Shown piece by piece: positions 34,872 to 44,215 of a DNA stretch of 64,000 nt. The first letter of the stretch is position 1. Each line of letters begins with the position of its first letter. The translations under genes and the position numbers were made by a program. The stretch is from Saccharothrix espanaensis DSM 44229 (GTDB lineage: Bacteria; Actinomycetota; Actinomycetes; Mycobacteriales; Pseudonocardiaceae), in contig NC_019673.1 of assembly GCF_000328705.1 (NCBI RefSeq), forward strand, positions 6,634,001 to 6,698,000. The letters run 5' to 3'. The notes under the pieces were generated by a model. That model made no database searches. It saw nothing but the letters and a program-made list of their open reading frames with translations, and was not told the origin of the DNA.

Positions 34872-36008
34872 ATGTCGTTGCCACGCCTGCGCGCGCTGTC
34901 ACCCGCAGCGGTCGACGTCATGTTGACCGTGCTGGTGGTCGCGGGCCAGTCCGCCCCGTTCCTGTTCACCACCGGCCGCTCGGGCCAGCCATGGACGGTG
35001 CTGCAGTTCCTGCCGGTTGTGCTGGCCTCGCTGCCGGTGCTGTGGCGCAGGCGCTGGCCCGTCTTGTCGCTGTGCGCCACGGCGTTGGGTGTCGCCACGT
35101 ACTCCGTCGTCGGTGGTCACGGCCCGGAGCAGCCGGTCTGGTTCGGCGCGCTGCTGGCGTTCTACACCGTCGCGGACCTGTCGCCGCGCGCCATCCGGCT
35201 GGTCACGCTCGCCGCGTCGGCGGTCGGGATCGTGGTCGTCGGCGGACTGCTCGGGTCGGCGGACACCGCGATCCGCGAGGCGTTCCTGTGGGGCGCGGCC
35301 TACGCGCTGGGACGCGGCGCGCACGTCCGCCGCGCCTACGCCCGCGTGCTGGAGGAGCGCGCGGCGATCCTGGAACGCGAGCGCGCGGCCGAGGGCGAGC
35401 GCGCCACCGCGCGGGAACGGGCCCGGATCGCCCGCGACACCCACGACATCCTCGCCCACGCGGTCAGCGTGATGGTGGTGCAGGCCGAGGCCGGGCCGGT
35501 GGTGGTGCGCGCCGCACCGGACCGGGCGGTCGCCGCGTTCGACGCCATCGCCGCCGCCGGGCGCGAGGCCATGGCGCAGTTGCGCCGCACGCTCGGCCTG
35601 CTCACCGACGACACCGCCAACACCGCCGACCGCGCGCCGCTGCCGGCGGTGGACCGGGTGCCCGAACTGGTGGCGGGCGTCGGGCCGCACGTCACCCTCA
35701 CCACGAGCGGCACCCGCCGCGAGCCGTCCGCCCGGGTGGACGCGGCGGCGTACCGGATCGTGCAGGAGGCGCTGACCAACGTGGTCAAGCACAGCACCGG
35801 CGACGCGGCGGCCGTCGCCCTGGAGTGGACCGCGGCGGAGCTGGTGATCACCGTGCGGGACAACGGTTCCCCGCCCGCCGGGACCACTCCCGGCCACGGC
35901 CTGATCGGCATCCGGGAACGCGCGGCGGCGTGCGGCGGCTCGGCGTCGTTCACCGCCGCCGGCGACGGGTTCCGGGTGTCGGCCCGGTTGCCGCTGGACC
36001 TCCGGTGA
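34872..36008 (+). CDS. Sensor histidine kinase of the NarL/DesK type
   Basis: A 378-residue membrane kinase. Four or five helices fill residues about 12-150. The HisKA_3 dimerisation domain follows, with RARIARDTHDILAHAVSVM, where His191 is the phosphorylated residue. A HATPase domain (about 280-378) has the N-box IVQEALTNVVKHS and the G-boxes VRDNGSP and GHGLIGIRERA. It lacks a large extracellular sensor, so it probably detects a signal in or at the membrane. TAGAGT (34845-34850) is a possible -10 and GAGGGGGA a good ribosome site. Its stop overlaps the regulator start (GTGA), so both are made together. Confidence 0.94.
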   Translation: MSLPRLRALSPAAVDVMLTVLVVAGQSAPFLFTTGRSGQPWTVLQFLPVVLASLPVLWRRRWPVLSLCATALGVATYSVVGGHGPEQPVWFGALLAFYTVADLSPRAIRLVTLAASAVGIVVVGGLLGSADTAIREAFLWGAAYALGRGAHVRRAYARVLEERAAILERERAAEGERATARERARIARDTHDILAHAVSVMVVQAEAGPVVVRAAPDRAVAAFDAIAAAGREAMAQLRRTLGLLTDDTANTADRAPLPAVDRVPELVAGVGPHVTLTTSGTRREPSARVDAAAYRIVQEALTNVVKHSTGDAAAVALEWTAAELVITVRDNGSPPAGTTPGHGLIGIRERAAACGGSASFTAAGDGFRVSARLPLDLR

Positions 36009-36661
36009 CCGTCCGGGTGGTCGTCGCGGACGACCAGGAGCTGGTGCGCGCCGGGTTCGCGATGATCCTCGACGCGCAGCCGGACATCGAGGTGGTGGCC
36101 GAGGCGGCGGACGGCCTGGAGGCGGTCGCCGCGGTGCTGGAGCACCGGCCGGACGTGCTGCTGCTCGACATCCGGATGCCGCGCATGGACGGCATCGAGG
36201 CGGTCCGGATCGTGTGCGCGCAGAGCGCCGCGCGGGTGGTCATGCTGACCACGTTCGACCAGGACGACTACGTGTACGAGGCGCTCTCCGCCGGGGCCAG
36301 CGGGTTCCTGCTCAAGGACGTGCGCCGGGACGACCTGGCGCACGCGGTGCGGGTCGCGGCGGCGGGCGAGGCGCTGCTCGCGCCGTCCGTGACGCGCCGG
36401 CTGATCGACGACGTGGTGCGCCGCAGGCCCCTCGCGCCGGTCGCCGCCGACCTGGCCGTGCTGACCGCGCGGGAGAAGGAGGCGCTGGTGCTGCTCGGGC
36501 GGGGCCTGTCCAACGCCGAGATCTCCGCCGCGATGGCGGTCAGCGCGCACACGGTGAAGACCTACGTGAGCAGCGTGCTGTCCAAACTGCACCTGCGGGA
36601 CCGGGCGCAGGCCGCGATCACCGCCTACGAGAGCGGCCTGATCGTGCCCGGCTCCCCCTGA
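36005..36661 (+). CDS. LuxR/NarL-type response regulator
   Basis: A 218-residue DNA-binding protein. The receiver domain has the acidic pair VVADDQELVRAGF, the phospho-acceptor Asp55 in LLLDIRMPRMDG, the conserved Thr in MLTTFDQDDY, and Lys in FLLKDVRRDDL. The C-terminal LuxR helix-turn-helix is LTAREKEALVLLGRGLSNAEISAAMAVSAHTVKTYVSSVLSKL. It is the partner of the kinase encoded just upstream (4-base overlap). Targets may include the flanking genes, but no repeated operator was recognised. Confidence 0.95.
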   Translation: MTVRVVVADDQELVRAGFAMILDAQPDIEVVAEAADGLEAVAAVLEHRPDVLLLDIRMPRMDGIEAVRIVCAQSAARVVMLTTFDQDDYVYEALSAGASGFLLKDVRRDDLAHAVRVAAAGEALLAPSVTRRLIDDVVRRRPLAPVAADLAVLTAREKEALVLLGRGLSNAEISAAMAVSAHTVKTYVSSVLSKLHLRDRAQAAITAYESGLIVPGSP

Positions 36662-36754
36662 CGGGCGAGCCGGGCGACCGGTCGCGCGGGCGATGTGCCG
36701 CCGGCCGCGGCCGGCGAGGATTCACGGTGTCGGACGAAACCCCTGGGGGACACC

Positions 36755-38131
36755 GTGATCGTCAACCTCGCCCTGACCGCCGTGCTGGCCGTCGCACCCG
36801 TGGCACCCGCCGCGCCGGTCCGACCACCCACCCCGCCGGACCTCGTCTCGTCCGAAGTGGACTTCCGGACGGCGGACGGGCTCACCCTCGGCGGCACGGT
36901 GTACGCGCCGCGCGGCGCGACCGGGACGCTGCCGGCGCTGCTGCTCGTGCACGGCTCCGGCACCGGCGGCCCCGGCTACCGCGAGCACCTGCGCGGCGAG
37001 GCGGAGGCGTTCGCGCGGCAGGGGATGGTGGTGCTCGCGCCGGACAAGCGGCAGAAGGACTACACGGCGTTCCACCGGGACTTCGACCAACTCGCCGACG
37101 ACGCGCTGGCCGCGTTCGCGGTGCTGCGCGACCGGCCCGAGGTGGACCGGGCGAAGGCCGGGATCTGGGGGTTGAGCGAAGGCGGCTGGGTGGTGCCGAT
37201 CGCGGCGGCGAAGTCGGCGGAGGTGAGGTTCGTGGTGCTGGCCGCCGGACCGACCCTGCCACCGCTGCGCCAGCAGGTGTGGAACGTGACCAACAAGTTC
37301 GAGCGGACCGGCGTCGGCGGGTCGATCGCCGACGCGTTCCCGACCACGTGGCACCGGATGATCGGCGACGCGGGCATGTTCGGCGGGGCCCACCACGACC
37401 CGGTCCCGCCGCTGAGCCGGGTGCGGCAGCCCGTGCTCGCGCTGTGGGGCGAGCACGACACCGCCGTGCCGCCCGCGGAGAGCGCCGAGATCCTGCGCGA
37501 CACCCTGTCCCGCGCCGGAAACCCTTTCTACACCATCAAGTTCGTCCCGGACGCGGGGCACGCGATGCACCTGGCCGACGCACGCGGCAAGCGCCTGCCC
37601 GACCTGGTGCCCGGCTACGCGGACGCGGTCGGCGACTGGGTGGCCGCCGTCGCCGCGGGCGACCCGCCGCGCGAGTCGGTGGCACCGCCGCCCGCGCAGG
37701 GCCGGCGGTCGGTCGAGGTCGCGCCGTCGTCGTGGTGGGAGTCCGCGCCCGTCCAGTTCGGCTTCCTCGGCCTGTTCGTGCTCCTGTTCGGCGCGTACCC
37801 GGTGCTGTGGCTGTTCCGCCGGCGTCCGGGCACGTGGCCGGCGCGGGTGCTGGTGGTCACCGGGCTGGTCGGGCCGCTGGGCGCGGTGGGCTACCTGTCG
37901 ACGCTGATGTTCAGCCTCACGGAGAACACCGTCGAGGCCGGCCCGCTGCTGGGCGACCGGCCGCTGATCTGGCTGGCGTGCCAGGCGGCGGCGGTGGCCG
38001 CGGTGGTGTCGACCGTGCTGGTGGCCCGGCGGTGGCGCTCGTCCGCGGACCGGCTGCGCCAGGGCTTGGTGCTCGCCGGTGGCGCGCTGCTCGTGCCGTG
38101 GTCGCTGTACTGGGGCCTGCTGCTGCCATAA
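36755..38131 (+). CDS. Alpha/beta hydrolase with C-terminal membrane domain
   Basis: A 458-residue protein. GTG 36755, after TGGGGGA, gives a signal-like N-terminus (VIVNLALTAVLAVAPVAPAAPV). The hydrolase domain (about residues 30-315) has the oxyanion-strand LLLVHGSGTGGPGY, the nucleophile elbow GLSEGGWVVP (Ser in G-x-S-x-G), the acid in LWGEHDTAVPP, and His in DAGHAMH. Then a linker and three or four membrane helices (about 345-458) complete an unusual fusion. Substrates may be esters or peptides at the cell surface. It follows the two-component genes by 93 bases and could be regulated by them. No terminator was recognised in the 130-base convergent gap before kdpE. Confidence 0.86.
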   Translation: MIVNLALTAVLAVAPVAPAAPVRPPTPPDLVSSEVDFRTADGLTLGGTVYAPRGATGTLPALLLVHGSGTGGPGYREHLRGEAEAFARQGMVVLAPDKRQKDYTAFHRDFDQLADDALAAFAVLRDRPEVDRAKAGIWGLSEGGWVVPIAAAKSAEVRFVVLAAGPTLPPLRQQVWNVTNKFERTGVGGSIADAFPTTWHRMIGDAGMFGGAHHDPVPPLSRVRQPVLALWGEHDTAVPPAESAEILRDTLSRAGNPFYTIKFVPDAGHAMHLADARGKRLPDLVPGYADAVGDWVAAVAAGDPPRESVAPPPAQGRRSVEVAPSSWWESAPVQFGFLGLFVLLFGAYPVLWLFRRRPGTWPARVLVVTGLVGPLGAVGYLSTLMFSLTENTVEAGPLLGDRPLIWLACQAAAVAAVVSTVLVARRWRSSADRLRQGLVLAGGALLVPWSLYWGLLLP

Positions 38132-38261
38132 CACCATCCACTTAGGACAGATACGCCGGCCCCGGCGACGACTCCGTGCGACGTGGCCCACACCGTCGAC
38201 GCCGTGCGGCGGTAGGCGGCCGGTGTCGGGAAGCCAGGGCGAGGACGGCGGTGAGGGCGGG

Positions 38262-38936
38262 TTACGGGCGGAACAGGTAGCCGAGGCCGGGTGCGGTGAG
38301 CAGGTGGCGCGGGTGCGACGGTTCGGGTTCCAGTTTGCGGCGCAGCTGGGCCAGGTAGACGCGCAGGTAGTGGGTCTGGCTGTAGTAGCCCGCGCCCCAC
38401 ACCCGGTCCAGCAGGTCGCGCACGCTCACCGGCTCGCCGCCCGCCCGCACCAGGACCTCCAGCAACGCCCACTCGGTGCGGGTCAGGTGGACCTCGGCAC
38501 CGTCGCGGCGGACCCGCTTCGCGTTCAGGTCGACGGTGAACGACGCCGCCAGCACGGGCGGTTCGCCCTCGCGCCGGGGGCCGGTGCGCCGCACGGCCGC
38601 CCGCAGCCGGGCCAGCAGCTCGTCCACCCCGAACGGCTTGGTCACGTAGTCGTCGGCGCCCGCGTCCAGGGCCGCGATCTTGTCGTGGGCGTCGGCACGG
38701 GCGGAGAGCACCACGATCGGCGTGGTGACCCGTTCGCGCAACGCCGCGATCACCGCCACGCCGTCCATGTCCGGCAGTCCGAGGTCGAGCAGGATGACGT
38801 CCGGCCGGCCGTCGACCTCCGCCAGCGCCGACGCGCCGTCGTGCGCGGTCAGCACGTGGTAGCCGTGTGCTTTCAACGTGATGCGCAAGGCGCGGACGAT
38901 CTGCGGGTCGTCGTCCACGACTAAGACCGAGGTCAT
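38262..38936 (-). CDS. kdpE: OmpR-family response regulator KdpE
   Basis: A 224-residue regulator. The receiver has VLVVDDDPQIVRALRI, Asp51 in ILLDLGLPDMDGV and VLSARADAHDKIAALDAGADDYVTKPF. The winged helix (about 130-224) has HLTRTEWALLEVLVRAGGEPVS and SQTHYLRVYLAQLRRKLE, with the ending PGLGYLF typical of KdpE. In other bacteria it activates the high-affinity potassium pump kdpFABC under low potassium or osmotic stress. Its ATG overlaps the kdpD stop by 4 bases. No kdpFABC is in the window. Confidence 0.93.
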   Translation of the reverse strand: MTSVLVVDDDPQIVRALRITLKAHGYHVLTAHDGASALAEVDGRPDVILLDLGLPDMDGVAVIAALRERVTTPIVVLSARADAHDKIAALDAGADDYVTKPFGVDELLARLRAAVRRTGPRREGEPPVLAASFTVDLNAKRVRRDGAEVHLTRTEWALLEVLVRAGGEPVSVRDLLDRVWGAGYYSQTHYLRVYLAQLRRKLEPEPSHPRHLLTAPGLGYLFRP

Positions 38937-41494
38937 GCGACCGCCACCTCCGCGACCGGCAGCGAGATGACGATCGTCAAGCCGCCGCCGGGCGTGTCCT
39001 CGGCGACGATCGTGCCGCCCATGGCGTCCACGAAACCCTTGGCCACGCTCAACCCCAACCCGACGCCGGGGGTGCTGTCGCGGTCGCCGAGCCGCTGGAA
39101 CGGCGCGAACACGGCGTCCGCGGTGTTCTTGGGCAGTCCCCGCCCGTGGTCGACCACCCGCAGCTCGACCCGGTCGCCGTAAGCGCTGGCGCGGACCGCG
39201 ACCTCGGGTTCGTCGGCGGTGATCGCGCCGTCCCCGTCGACGTCGACCAGCCGGCGCGGCGAGAGCCGGCCGTGCCGCAGCGCGTTGTCGATCACGTTGG
39301 CCACCACCCGTTCCAGCAGCCCGACGTCGGCGCGCACCTGGGGCAGCTGCTCCCCCACGTCGACCGACACCAGCCGGCGGTCGTCGATGCCCGCCAGCGC
39401 CCGCGCGACGACCTCGTCGAAGGTGACCGCGCGCAGCACCGGCCGGACCGCGCCGGTGGCCAGCCGGGACGAGTCGAGCAGGTTGTCGATCAGCCCGGCC
39501 AGCCGGTCGGCCGACACCTCGACGGTCTCCAGCAGCTCCTCGGTGTCCTCGGGCGAGAGCGGCAGGGTGTCGTCGCGCAGGCTGCCGATGGCGGCCTTGA
39601 TCGACGTCAACGGCGTGCGCAGGTCGTGCCCGACGGCCGAGAGCAGCGCGGTGCGCAGCTCGGTGGTCTCGGCGCGGCGCTGCGCGTCGGCCGTCTCGGC
39701 GGCCATCCGCTGCTGCCGCAACGCCATCAGCGCCTGCCCGGCGGCGGCTTCCAGCGCCCGCTGGTCGCCCGCCGGCAGCGTCCGGCCGCGCAGCGCCAGG
39801 TGCACGTCCGAGGTGACCGGCACGTCCGCGTCGGCCTCGTCCGGCTCGTCGCACGGCCGGGGCCCGACGCACGCCACCCGCTCCCACTCGCCGCCGCGCC
39901 GCTCCAGCAGCGCGACCGACTCCAGCCCGAAGTTCTCCCGCACCTTCTCCAGCAGCCGGGCCAGCGGGTACGGGCTGGTCAGCACGGTGCGGGCGTAGGA
40001 GGCGAGCAGCGCGGCCTCGGTGCGGGCCCGCGCGCCCTGCTCGGCCAGCCGCGCCGCCCGGTCCACGACCAGCGCGACCAGCACCGCGACGGTGAGCATG
40101 GCCAGCAGGGTGATCAGGTTCTCCGGGGTGGCCACGGCCAGGCTGTAGTAGGGCGGGGTGAAGAAGAAGTTCAGCAGGCCCGCGCCGAACAACGCCGCGC
40201 CGACCGCCGGGCCGAGCCCGCCGACCAGCGCCACCACCACCGTGACCAGGAAGAACCCGATCAGGTCGGTGGAGAAGGTCAGGTCGTCGCGGGAGAGCAC
40301 GCCGAGCCCGGTCACCGCGAGCGGCAGCAGCACCGCGAGCGCCCAGCCCAGCAGCACCCGGCCCCGGGTGAGCGGGTTGCGGCCGACCGTCCAGCGGGGG
40401 CCGCGCCGGGACTCGGCGTGGGTGACCATGTGCACGTCGATCGGCCCGGACGACTGGATCACCGCCGCCCCGATCCCCTCGTCGAACACCCGCGCCAGCC
40501 GCGACCGCCGCGACGTGCCCAGCACCAGCTGGGTCGCGTTCACGCCGCGCGCGAAGTCCAGCAGCGCCGTGGGCACGTCGTCGCCCACCACCGTGTGGAA
40601 GGTCGCGCCCACGTCCTCGGTGATCTTCCGCAACTTGCCGACGACCTGCGGCGACGCGCCGGTCAACCCGTCGCCGCGCATGATGTGCACGACCATCAGG
40701 TCCGCGCCCGCCCGCACGGCGATCCGCCGCGCCCGCCGGATCAACGTCTCGCTCTCGTTGCCGCCGGTGATCGCCGCGACGACCCGTTCCCGGGTCTCCC
40801 ACGTGTCGGTGATGTGCTGCTCGGTCCGGTACCGCTGCAACGCCACGTCGACCTGGTCGGCCACCCACAGCAGCGCCAGCTCGCGCAGCGCCGTCAGGTT
40901 GCCCAGCCGGAAGTAGTTGCCCAGCGCCGCGTCGATCTTGTGCGCCGCGTAGACGTTGCCGTGCGCGAGCCTCCGCCGCAGCGCCTCCGGTGTGATGTCG
41001 ACCAGCTCGACCTGTTCGGCGCGCCGCACCACCTCGTCCGGCACGGTCTCCCGCTGCGCCACGCCGGTGATCCGCTGCACCACGTCGTTGAGCGATTCCA
41101 GGTGCTGCACGTTGACCGTGGACAGCACGTCGATGCCGGCGTCGAGCAGCTCCTCGACGTCCTCCCACCGCTTCACGTTGCGCGAGCCCGGCACGTTCGT
41201 GTGCGCCAACTCGTCCACCACGGCGACCTCGGGCGCACGGGCCAACAACGCGTCGATGTCCATCTCGCCGAACTCGACGCCACGATGTCCGAACGCGGTG
41301 CGCGGCAGTTGCTCCAAGCCGTCGAGCAGCCGCGCGGTCTTCTCCCGGCCGTGCGTCTCGACCAGCCCCACCACCACGTCCGTGCCGCGCTCCCGCCGGC
41401 GGTGCGCCTCCCCGAGCATGGCGAACGTCTTGCCCACACCAGGTGCCGAGCCGAGGTAGATCCGCAGCTCGCCGCGTTTGCGCTTACCGTCCAC
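38933..41494 (-). CDS. kdpD: Sensor histidine kinase KdpD
   Basis: A 853-residue kinase when started at GTG 41494, which gives the usual short leader before GELRIYLGSAPGVGKT (Walker A). Upstream in-frame residues do not look like KdpD. Order: KdpD N-terminal domain with VGLVETHGR and VDELAHTNVPGSRN, a universal-stress-like domain (about 235-355), DUF4118 with four membrane helices (about 380-480), a GAF-like region, HisKA with SAVGHDLRTPLTSIKAAIG, and an HATPase with DNALRHG, DHGRGLP and GVGLGLSVAKGF. It senses potassium and ionic strength and can bind c-di-AMP in some species. Coupled to kdpE by ATGA overlap. Confidence 0.94.
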   Translation of the reverse strand: MDGKRKRGELRIYLGSAPGVGKTFAMLGEAHRRRERGTDVVVGLVETHGREKTARLLDGLEQLPRTAFGHRGVEFGEMDIDALLARAPEVAVVDELAHTNVPGSRNVKRWEDVEELLDAGIDVLSTVNVQHLESLNDVVQRITGVAQRETVPDEVVRRAEQVELVDITPEALRRRLAHGNVYAAHKIDAALGNYFRLGNLTALRELALLWVADQVDVALQRYRTEQHITDTWETRERVVAAITGGNESETLIRRARRIAVRAGADLMVVHIMRGDGLTGASPQVVGKLRKITEDVGATFHTVVGDDVPTALLDFARGVNATQLVLGTSRRSRLARVFDEGIGAAVIQSSGPIDVHMVTHAESRRGPRWTVGRNPLTRGRVLLGWALAVLLPLAVTGLGVLSRDDLTFSTDLIGFFLVTVVVALVGGLGPAVGAALFGAGLLNFFFTPPYYSLAVATPENLITLLAMLTVAVLVALVVDRAARLAEQGARARTEAALLASYARTVLTSPYPLARLLEKVRENFGLESVALLERRGGEWERVACVGPRPCDEPDEADADVPVTSDVHLALRGRTLPAGDQRALEAAAGQALMALRQQRMAAETADAQRRAETTELRTALLSAVGHDLRTPLTSIKAAIGSLRDDTLPLSPEDTEELLETVEVSADRLAGLIDNLLDSSRLATGAVRPVLRAVTFDEVVARALAGIDDRRLVSVDVGEQLPQVRADVGLLERVVANVIDNALRHGRLSPRRLVDVDGDGAITADEPEVAVRASAYGDRVELRVVDHGRGLPKNTADAVFAPFQRLGDRDSTPGVGLGLSVAKGFVDAMGGTIVAEDTPGGGLTIVISLPVAEVAVA

Positions 41495-41707
41495 CCGGAC
41501 AGTGTGCTCGCCGTGCCGCCGCACCTCAGCGTGACCATCGAGACGCGCTAGGAACGCGTAAACGACCGCATCCGGTGCTTGCCCGCCACCCCGTGCGCCG
41601 GGTTCGACCGACCGCGCCAACGGCACTGCGGAACCGGCTGGTCACGGATGGTGGCGATTCGCCGGAACGGACATCGCCGACCGCCGCCCCGCCATACGAT
41701 CGGGCCG

Positions 41708-42694
41708 ATGAGGGATCTTTCACGGGGAGTTGGCGTCGCGGCCGCGGCCGCCGTCCTGGCGGCGCTCGCCGGGTGCGGGACCACGTCCGGGACGCCGGTC
41801 GGCGGCACGACGGTCGTGGAGCAGCCGAACGCCACCGGCCTGCTCGGCGCGCTGCGCAAGGTCCGGGCCACCGAGCAGTCGGCCCTCCTGGTCGAGTACG
41901 GCAACGTCGACGCCGTGCGCGAGCTCAAGGAGTCCGACCCGCAGCGCTTCCGGTCGTTGGAGGGCTACGGCTACTCCGACCTCGCCGGCAAGGCCCCCGT
42001 GCTGCGCGACGCGGCCGGGTTCGACCCGCGCGGCGCCGCCGAGGCGATCCGGGTCGGCAAGCCGCCGGCGTGGGCCGGGGTGGTGTGGCTGCAGGTGGAC
42101 GTCGGCCTGGTCAACAGCAAGTTCGAGCGGACCGGCGCCAAGCGCGCCGACGAGGCCGACGCCACCACCTGGATCACCGCGAACGACGACGAGGTGGACC
42201 TGAAGAGCCCGTTCGCCGAGCTGGGGATCGTCACCGGGTTCAACAAGGTGCGGGTCGCCGGCGACTCGATCGCGTTCGGGCCGTCGGCCAAGACCCTCGG
42301 GTGGGTGGTCGAGCCGGGCGGGGTGACGCTGGGCGGCGACAACCCGGTCAGCGAGCTCGCGGAGTGCCTGGGCGACGTCGTCGCGGCGATGATCGCCACC
42401 GGCCCCACGTCGGTCGCGGCCGGGATCCGGGTGGACGGCGACCAGGTCGACGAGGTGGTGTGCGCGCCGTCGGACCAGCCCGGCGAGGTGAGCCGCCGGG
42501 TGCAGGCCAAGCTGGACGACGTGTCACCGCAGGGCGGCCCGGTCTGGTCGACGGTGTTGCGCGACGCGCGGGCCGAGGCACCGGGCGACCGGCCCGGCAT
42601 GGTGCGGGTCGTGGTGCCCGCCGGTCCCGGCACGGTCGCCGGCCGGGTGTTCCAGTCCTTCCTGCGCAACGACCTGCCGGCGCTGTTCAGCTGA
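41708..42694 (+). CDS. Lipoprotein of unknown function
   Basis: A 328-residue exported protein. The ATG at 41708 follows TACGAT (41695-41700) by 7 bases with no ribosome site, so the message is probably leaderless. The signal ends in lipobox LAGC (about residues 19-22), followed by a Gly/Thr linker. The mature domain has no family I recognise. It contains VGLVNSKFERTGAKRADEADATTWITANDDEVD and a late cysteine pair. It is divergent from kdpD (about 210 bases) and its 3' end overlaps the GNAT gene by 8 bases. Confidence 0.82.
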   Translation: MRDLSRGVGVAAAAAVLAALAGCGTTSGTPVGGTTVVEQPNATGLLGALRKVRATEQSALLVEYGNVDAVRELKESDPQRFRSLEGYGYSDLAGKAPVLRDAAGFDPRGAAEAIRVGKPPAWAGVVWLQVDVGLVNSKFERTGAKRADEADATTWITANDDEVDLKSPFAELGIVTGFNKVRVAGDSIAFGPSAKTLGWVVEPGGVTLGGDNPVSELAECLGDVVAAMIATGPTSVAAGIRVDGDQVDEVVCAPSDQPGEVSRRVQAKLDDVSPQGGPVWSTVLRDARAEAPGDRPGMVRVVVPAGPGTVAGRVFQSFLRNDLPALFS

Positions 42695-43376
42695 CGCCCG
42701 AGGGGACGACGTTGGTCGCGATCACCACCGACCAGCGCGTGGTCCAGCCCAACGAGGTGTAGAGCCGCTCGCCGTCCGGGCTGGCCAGCAGGATGCCGGT
42801 GCGCGCGCCACGCACCACGGCGGCCTCGGCCAGCGCGCCCATGACGACCGTGCCCAGGCCGCGCCGCCGGTGCCCGGGGTCGGTCTCGATCCGGTCCGGC
42901 ACCGCGTCGGGCCCGATCACCCCGGCCAGCCCGCTCGCCGCCAGGTCGCCCGACTCGTGCCGCACCTCGGCCTTGAGCACCGCGCCGTCGACCGAGGTCG
43001 TGGTCCGGTACGGCCCGGCCGCGGGCCGGGTCGGGTGGCCCGCCAGGTCGCGGGTCATCAGCCACTCCCGCGACTGCTTGACCACCAGGCCGGCGGCGCG
43101 CAGTTCACGCTCGACGGCGTCGGGCCGCGCGGTGGGCACGGTCAGCCAGGCCGCCTCGGCGTGCCCGGCGACCTCGGCGGCCAGCACGCCGACCGTGCCC
43201 GGCTCGTCGTCGGCGCGCAGCGCGACCACCTCGTGGTGGCGGCCCGGCCGGCGCAGCAGGAAGTGCAGCCCGCCGCCCGCCTCGCGCGGCGGCTCCCAGC
43301 CCCGGCACGCGCTCCAGCCGCGCTGCCACCGCCGGACGAGGTCGGCGGTGTCCACATCGGTCGCGTGACCGGTCAT
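42687..43376 (-). CDS. GNAT-family N-acetyltransferase
   Basis: A 229-residue enzyme with the GNAT fold in its C-terminal half: VPDRIETDPGHRRRGLGTVVMGALAEAAVVRGARTGILLAS, where RRRGLG is the acetyl-CoA pyrophosphate-binding loop, followed by YTSLGW. The N-terminal half (about residues 1-110) is probably a divergent second GNAT-like domain. It acetylates an amine on a small molecule or protein with acetyl-CoA; the substrate is unknown. ATG 43376 lies behind GGGGGA. Convergent with the lipoprotein gene. Confidence 0.88.
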   Translation of the reverse strand: MTGHATDVDTADLVRRWQRGWSACRGWEPPREAGGGLHFLLRRPGRHHEVVALRADDEPGTVGVLAAEVAGHAEAAWLTVPTARPDAVERELRAAGLVVKQSREWLMTRDLAGHPTRPAAGPYRTTTSVDGAVLKAEVRHESGDLAASGLAGVIGPDAVPDRIETDPGHRRRGLGTVVMGALAEAAVVRGARTGILLASPDGERLYTSLGWTTRWSVVIATNVVPSGVS

Positions 43377-43483
43377 CAGACGTCCCCCAGGTCGACTTCC
43401 CCGAGTATAAGTCGGTTCCCGGCGAGCCGAACCCGCTCCGGGCCGACTCGGGAGTCCACAGTCGACGGACCGCGGCGGCGGGT

Positions 43484-44215
43484 TCAGTCGCGTCCGGTGG
43501 GCCGCGCGGCGTTGGGCAGCGAGTCGTGGATGACGGCGGCCGCGACCTCCAGCAGCTTGCTGTTCGTGGCACGGGCCTGGGTGCGCAGCGTCGCGAACGC
43601 CTCGTCGATCGGGATCTGGAGGCGCTCGGAGAGCACGCCCTTGGCCTGCTCGATGACGATCCGGCTGTTGAGCGCCGTCTGGAGCTGCTCGGTGACCACC
43701 TCGTGCCGCCGGACGATGCGCTCGTGCAGGATGCCGATGGTCGCCATGTCCGCCAGACCCCGGGCGAGTTCGAGCGCCGACGGGTCGAGCGTCCTGGGCG
43801 TCGCGGTGAACAGGTTCATCGTGCCGATGACCTGCTCCCGCAGCCGCAGCGGCAGGGCGTGCACGCCGCGGAAGCCGCCGTCCAGCGCGGCGGCGGTGAA
43901 CCGGGGCCACCGCTCGTGCGCCTCGGCGAGGTCGGCGCAGCTCACGGCGGCACCGGTGTGGTAGCAGTCCAGGCAGGGGCCCTCGGAGTTCTGGAGCTGG
44001 AACAGCTCCAGCAGCCGGGCCTGCTCGGTGGAGGCGGCCACGGTGGTCAGCGTGTCGTGGTGGTCGACCAGGAGCAGACCGCACGCGTCGACGTCGAGCA
44101 GTTCGGCGCAGCGATGCGCGAGCACGTCGAGGAAGTCGATCACGTCGAACTGGGCCACCAAGGTGTCGGCGAGCATGATGAAGGTGTCCCGGATCCGCTG
44201 GTCTTGGGTTTTCAT
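43484..44215 (-). CDS. GAF-ANTAR RNA-binding regulator
   Basis: A 243-residue protein. The GAF domain (about residues 12-165) has LDVDACGLLLVD, EGPCLDCYHTGAAVSCADL and FRGVHALPLRLREQVIGTMNLF. The ANTAR domain (about 175-240) is canonical: SRIVIEQAKGVLSERLQIPIDEAFATLRTQARATNSKLLEVA. ANTAR proteins bind paired RNA hairpins in nascent transcripts and prevent termination. The ligand for GAF is unknown; two cysteines in GPCLDCY may sense redox state. It is translationally coupled to the upstream GAF-ANTAR gene (ATGA overlap). Confidence 0.93.
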   Translation of the reverse strand: MKTQDQRIRDTFIMLADTLVAQFDVIDFLDVLAHRCAELLDVDACGLLLVDHHDTLTTVAASTEQARLLELFQLQNSEGPCLDCYHTGAAVSCADLAEAHERWPRFTAAALDGGFRGVHALPLRLREQVIGTMNLFTATPRTLDPSALELARGLADMATIGILHERIVRRHEVVTEQLQTALNSRIVIEQAKGVLSERLQIPIDEAFATLRTQARATNSKLLEVAAAVIHDSLPNAARPTGRD

